DNA of 64,000 bases, from assembly GCA_907163345.1 (NCBI GenBank), contig CAJQUN010000001.1:7750001-7814000 (forward strand), read 5' to 3'. The notes beneath the pieces are model-generated. The model saw nothing but the letters and a program-made list of their open reading frames with translations. It made no database searches and was not told the DNA's origin. The position numbers and the translations under genes were made by a program. The stretch's first letter is position 1; the number at the start of each line of letters is the position of its first letter. This DNA comes from Haberlea rhodopensis. Lineage: Eukaryota > Streptophyta > Magnoliopsida > Lamiales > Gesneriaceae. Below are positions 61,282 through 64,000 of this stretch, one piece after another.

Positions 61282-62474
61282 TGTTGGAAAAACATTTCTA
61301 AGTTTTGGTGACAACAAACGTCTACTGCTTAAAGAGTCTACTGCATCGAAGAAGCTTATAGACAAAGAAGTCTGTCAACTGACTCTACAAAGATCTAGTA
61401 GAAGATAGAGTCTATTTCTTGCTAAGAGTTGAAGTCATCGTCCGTTGGATGCAAAAAATAGAAGTCTACTGGATACAGATAATAGAAGTCTACTAGAGAA
61501 GAGTATCATAGCTCACTGCAAAGTCCACTAGGGTATTCACTGAAAGATACCAGCATGCATTACAAGACATCATGTGACTTTAGTCCATCAGACTAAATAA
61601 CTAAGTAGAAATCAACAGACGTAAAAAGGCAACATGACAAAACACAAACAGATTCACTCTGACAATAGTATCACAGAATGATGCGCTGTCATACCAGCAC
61701 CACCAATCTCGTCAGAATGAACTAGTCGTTGGTTAACAGAATTGGAAAGAAGACAAAATGAATTTGGATGAAAATCAGGAAGCTGATTTTGCGTGGATCT
61801 TTCCATTTGAAGAATAATTGTCGTTAGACTTTCGAGTCTACAAATACGTCGAAGAGTCGAATGAAGAAAGCTCTCAACACTCCAACTCTTGAATCTACTT
61901 CGAAAACAATCAAAACATTTATCAAAAAATACTTATTGAAATATTCAAAAGTTTTGCAGAGCAGCATCCAAGCATTATTGAGATCGAGAAGATCAAAGTA
62001 TTCTAGTCTGTTGCTTAAGAACACTCAAGGAAAAACAGAGTTTTATATCTTGTGAGAGTTTTGTAAAAACCACCTTGTAATCTTTGTGATTATTGTGTTG
62101 CTATGAGTTTAGGCAAATCTGTGTATGTGCCTAACTAGGTTGTGTATTGAAAAATGTAAACCAAAGTCTTCTAGTGTAACCTTCCTGCAATGGAATAATG
62201 AGAGACGTAAAAGCGTTTGTGCTTTGAACTTCCAGAAACATCTCTTGTGTCATTTACTTTCTGCATCTTACCTTACTGACTCGTTGGTTTTACCTATCAG
62301 TTCTTATCTCACAAGTCAAGTAGATATCTTTCGCACTATATTTTAGTTTTCTACTGCCTTGCAATCATTTGAGATTTTACTGCAGTACTTAATAGTCTGC
62401 TGTATTTAAAAGAATCGAGAAATTGAGCCTAGTGTTTATTCAACCCCACTCTAAACGTTACCCCGATCCTAACA
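61282..62474 (+). repeat. Sirevirus 3' LTR
   Basis: The 1193-bp LTR runs from TGTTGGAAAAAC to GATCCTAACA. It is preceded by a polypurine tract and followed directly by hAT-like coding sequence. Many short GTCTACTG/AGTAGA phrases occur in its first 400 bp. No 5' partner is in the window. Confidence 0.85.
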
Positions 62475-64000
62475 CATGTGACTAAGCATTATAAAGAACC
62501 TAATGATGGTACCCAAATTGTTATTTCTCAATTTCATTGTGGTGGCAGTAGTAGTAGTTCGCATTTAGTGTTTTTCACTTATTCGGTTGAAAGATATATG
62601 AGACAATTAGCTAAATACTTAGTATGGACGAATAAACCTTTTTCACTATTGGTGGATGCGAAATTCACTAATTATATTCATTTAGGTTTGCAACCTCAAC
62701 ATAAAATGTTTTCAGAAATACTATTAAATCGTCTGCATTCATAATTTTTAATGAATATAAATCAAATTTAATTTCATATTTAGAAAATTTTTTCTGCAGA
62801 AGTAGCAATAACTAGTGATATTTGGATAACTTATATTGGCAATGCATCATATATATGTGTTACAGGCCGTTGAATTGACGATAAATTGGATGTTAAATAA
62901 AAAGAATATAGCTTTTGCAAAAATTGATTGGCCTCATACATGTGGAGTTATTTCTAATGTCATTATACAAGTAATTAATGAATATAATATTAGTAATAGA
63001 ATATTTTCTATTTTTTTATAACGCATCTTAGAATACCTCCGCAAATACTCATCTAAAAGCTTATTTGAAAGCAATTTTAAATGGTGATCATTTTCATATT
63101 AGTTGTGCATGTCATATTTTAAATTTGTGTGTGTAAAACAGGTTGAAACCACTAGAGACTCGTTAAGAAAAAAAAAATGACTCTTAGATTCCTTTATGAT
63201 CCAGTTGCTAGAAAACAAGAGTTTAAATGTTTGTATCTTTCTCATGGTAAAAATTATAAAGGTTTTCCTTATAACGTTCCTACTAGGTGAAACTCCACAT
63301 ATTTAATGTTGCAAGCACGTTTATATTATAAAGATGTCATTATTTTAATGGAATGATGTCTGAACAATTTCATATTTATGATGATGATTGTGAAATTACA
63401 TCTAGTATTCAAAATTTGTTGGAACCTTTTTATGATGCTACTAAATTATTTTTGTGGTATTACTATCCAACTTCTTCAATTTTTTAAATAAAATTTATGA
63501 AACTAGTGAATGTTTTGTATTATATAGATAAAATCCTTTATTTAGAAACATTGTTGAATCAATGGAGTCTAATTTTTTTTAAAAAACAATAAGAAAACTA
63601 TTCATCTTTTCAATTGTTTGGCTGCAAATATAGATCACAGAATAAAATATATAGTTTAGAAATTATTATTAAATTTATTATTGAATTTATTACATTAAAA
63701 AAAATAGATAATGTTAATGTTAATAAACAAAGAGAGCGCATTAATATTAGTTTACTTTCTTTATATGATTTATTATATAATTCTAATATAATTCTAGATC
63801 ATTTTCAATAAGAGAAAGCGGTAGTAGTGGTAAAAGTTTTGTATGTACAATGTTAAAAAGAAAACATAATTCTATTTCAACTTCTTATACTCCATCATCT
63901 TCATTTACCGAGCTTCAAATATATTTAAAACAAGTAATTAATTTTAATGAACAAGAATTAGAATCACAATGTTTTGACATGGTGAAAGATAATGCTAGAG
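62475..64000 (+). pseudogene. Decayed hAT-superfamily transposase
   Basis: Fragments in changing frames match hAT transposases: FFTYSVERYMRQLAKYLVWTNKPFSLL and NYIHLGLQPQHKMFSEIL (62560-62740), then EVAITSDIWITYIGNASYICVTG (about 62800-62868), the conserved SDIW stretch of the catalytic fold, and a later RIKYI-type segment (63630). Numerous stops and AT-rich drift show long neutral decay. The Sirevirus appears to have inserted in it, with CATGT (62475-62479) as a candidate target duplication. It runs off the right edge. Confidence 0.75.

Overview
The window is nuclear DNA of a flowering plant, probably a eudicot. Spliced genes have GT-AG introns, the protein families are plant-specific, intergenic DNA is AT-rich, and LTR retrotransposons dominate. 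The Sirevirus-type envelope-like ORFs remind me of Lamiales/Gesneriaceae sequences, but that is recollection only. No prokaryotic features and no tRNA or rRNA genes were seen.

Layout. (1) 1-7223: a large Mutator-like element (MULE) with its left end outside the window. It carries the 3' part of a mudrA-type transposase gene (+) and, convergently, an eight-exon Ulp1/SENP-like protease gene (-). Three introns of the protease gene and the DNA between the two genes are packed with short perfect hairpins of the form CTATCGGTGCATGT-loop-ACATGCACCGATAG. (2) 8278-14649: an intact seven-exon ACA4/ACA11-type autoinhibited Ca2+-ATPase gene (+), 1061 codons when spliced, with a MITE in intron 1. (3) 15824-23788: an intact four-exon nucleotide-sugar/triose-phosphate-type transporter gene (-), 314 codons. 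Its last intron holds an antisense Copia element with 5-bp target duplications, which itself contains a 5'-truncated LINE with a 16-bp duplication. A 39-unit CT tract starts 7 nt after the splice donor of the same intron. (4) 23789-25859: AT-rich DNA with no gene recognised. (5) About 25860-62474: a nest of retrotransposons inserted into one another. From outside to inside these are a Sirevirus (25860-28332 and 59189-62474), a minus-strand Ty3/Gypsy element A (about 30697-35825 and 57544-59188), a Copia element B (35826-57538, with TSD GTTAT at both ends), and inside B a minus-strand Gypsy D, a plus-strand Tekay-like chromovirus and an Athila-like Gypsy (-). A 2.75-kb Tekay-like solo LTR interrupts the Athila gag. 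A fourth Copia family, C, contributes an LTR plus gag (-) and a solo LTR. (6) 62475-64000: a decayed hAT transposase.

Most notable signal. LTRs of unrelated families (Tekay-like twice, Athila-like, Gypsy A) each carry a compact cluster of GCGATCGATCGC-type palindromes. The Copia C LTR carries an analogous cluster built on ATCGCCTCAGGCGAT. The MULE has its own, sequence-unrelated hairpin arrays. Small palindromes arrayed in the non-coding parts of mobile elements are thus a recurring, otherwise unexplained theme here. Only the Ca2+-ATPase and the transporter look like functional host genes. The rest is mobile DNA in various states of decay.
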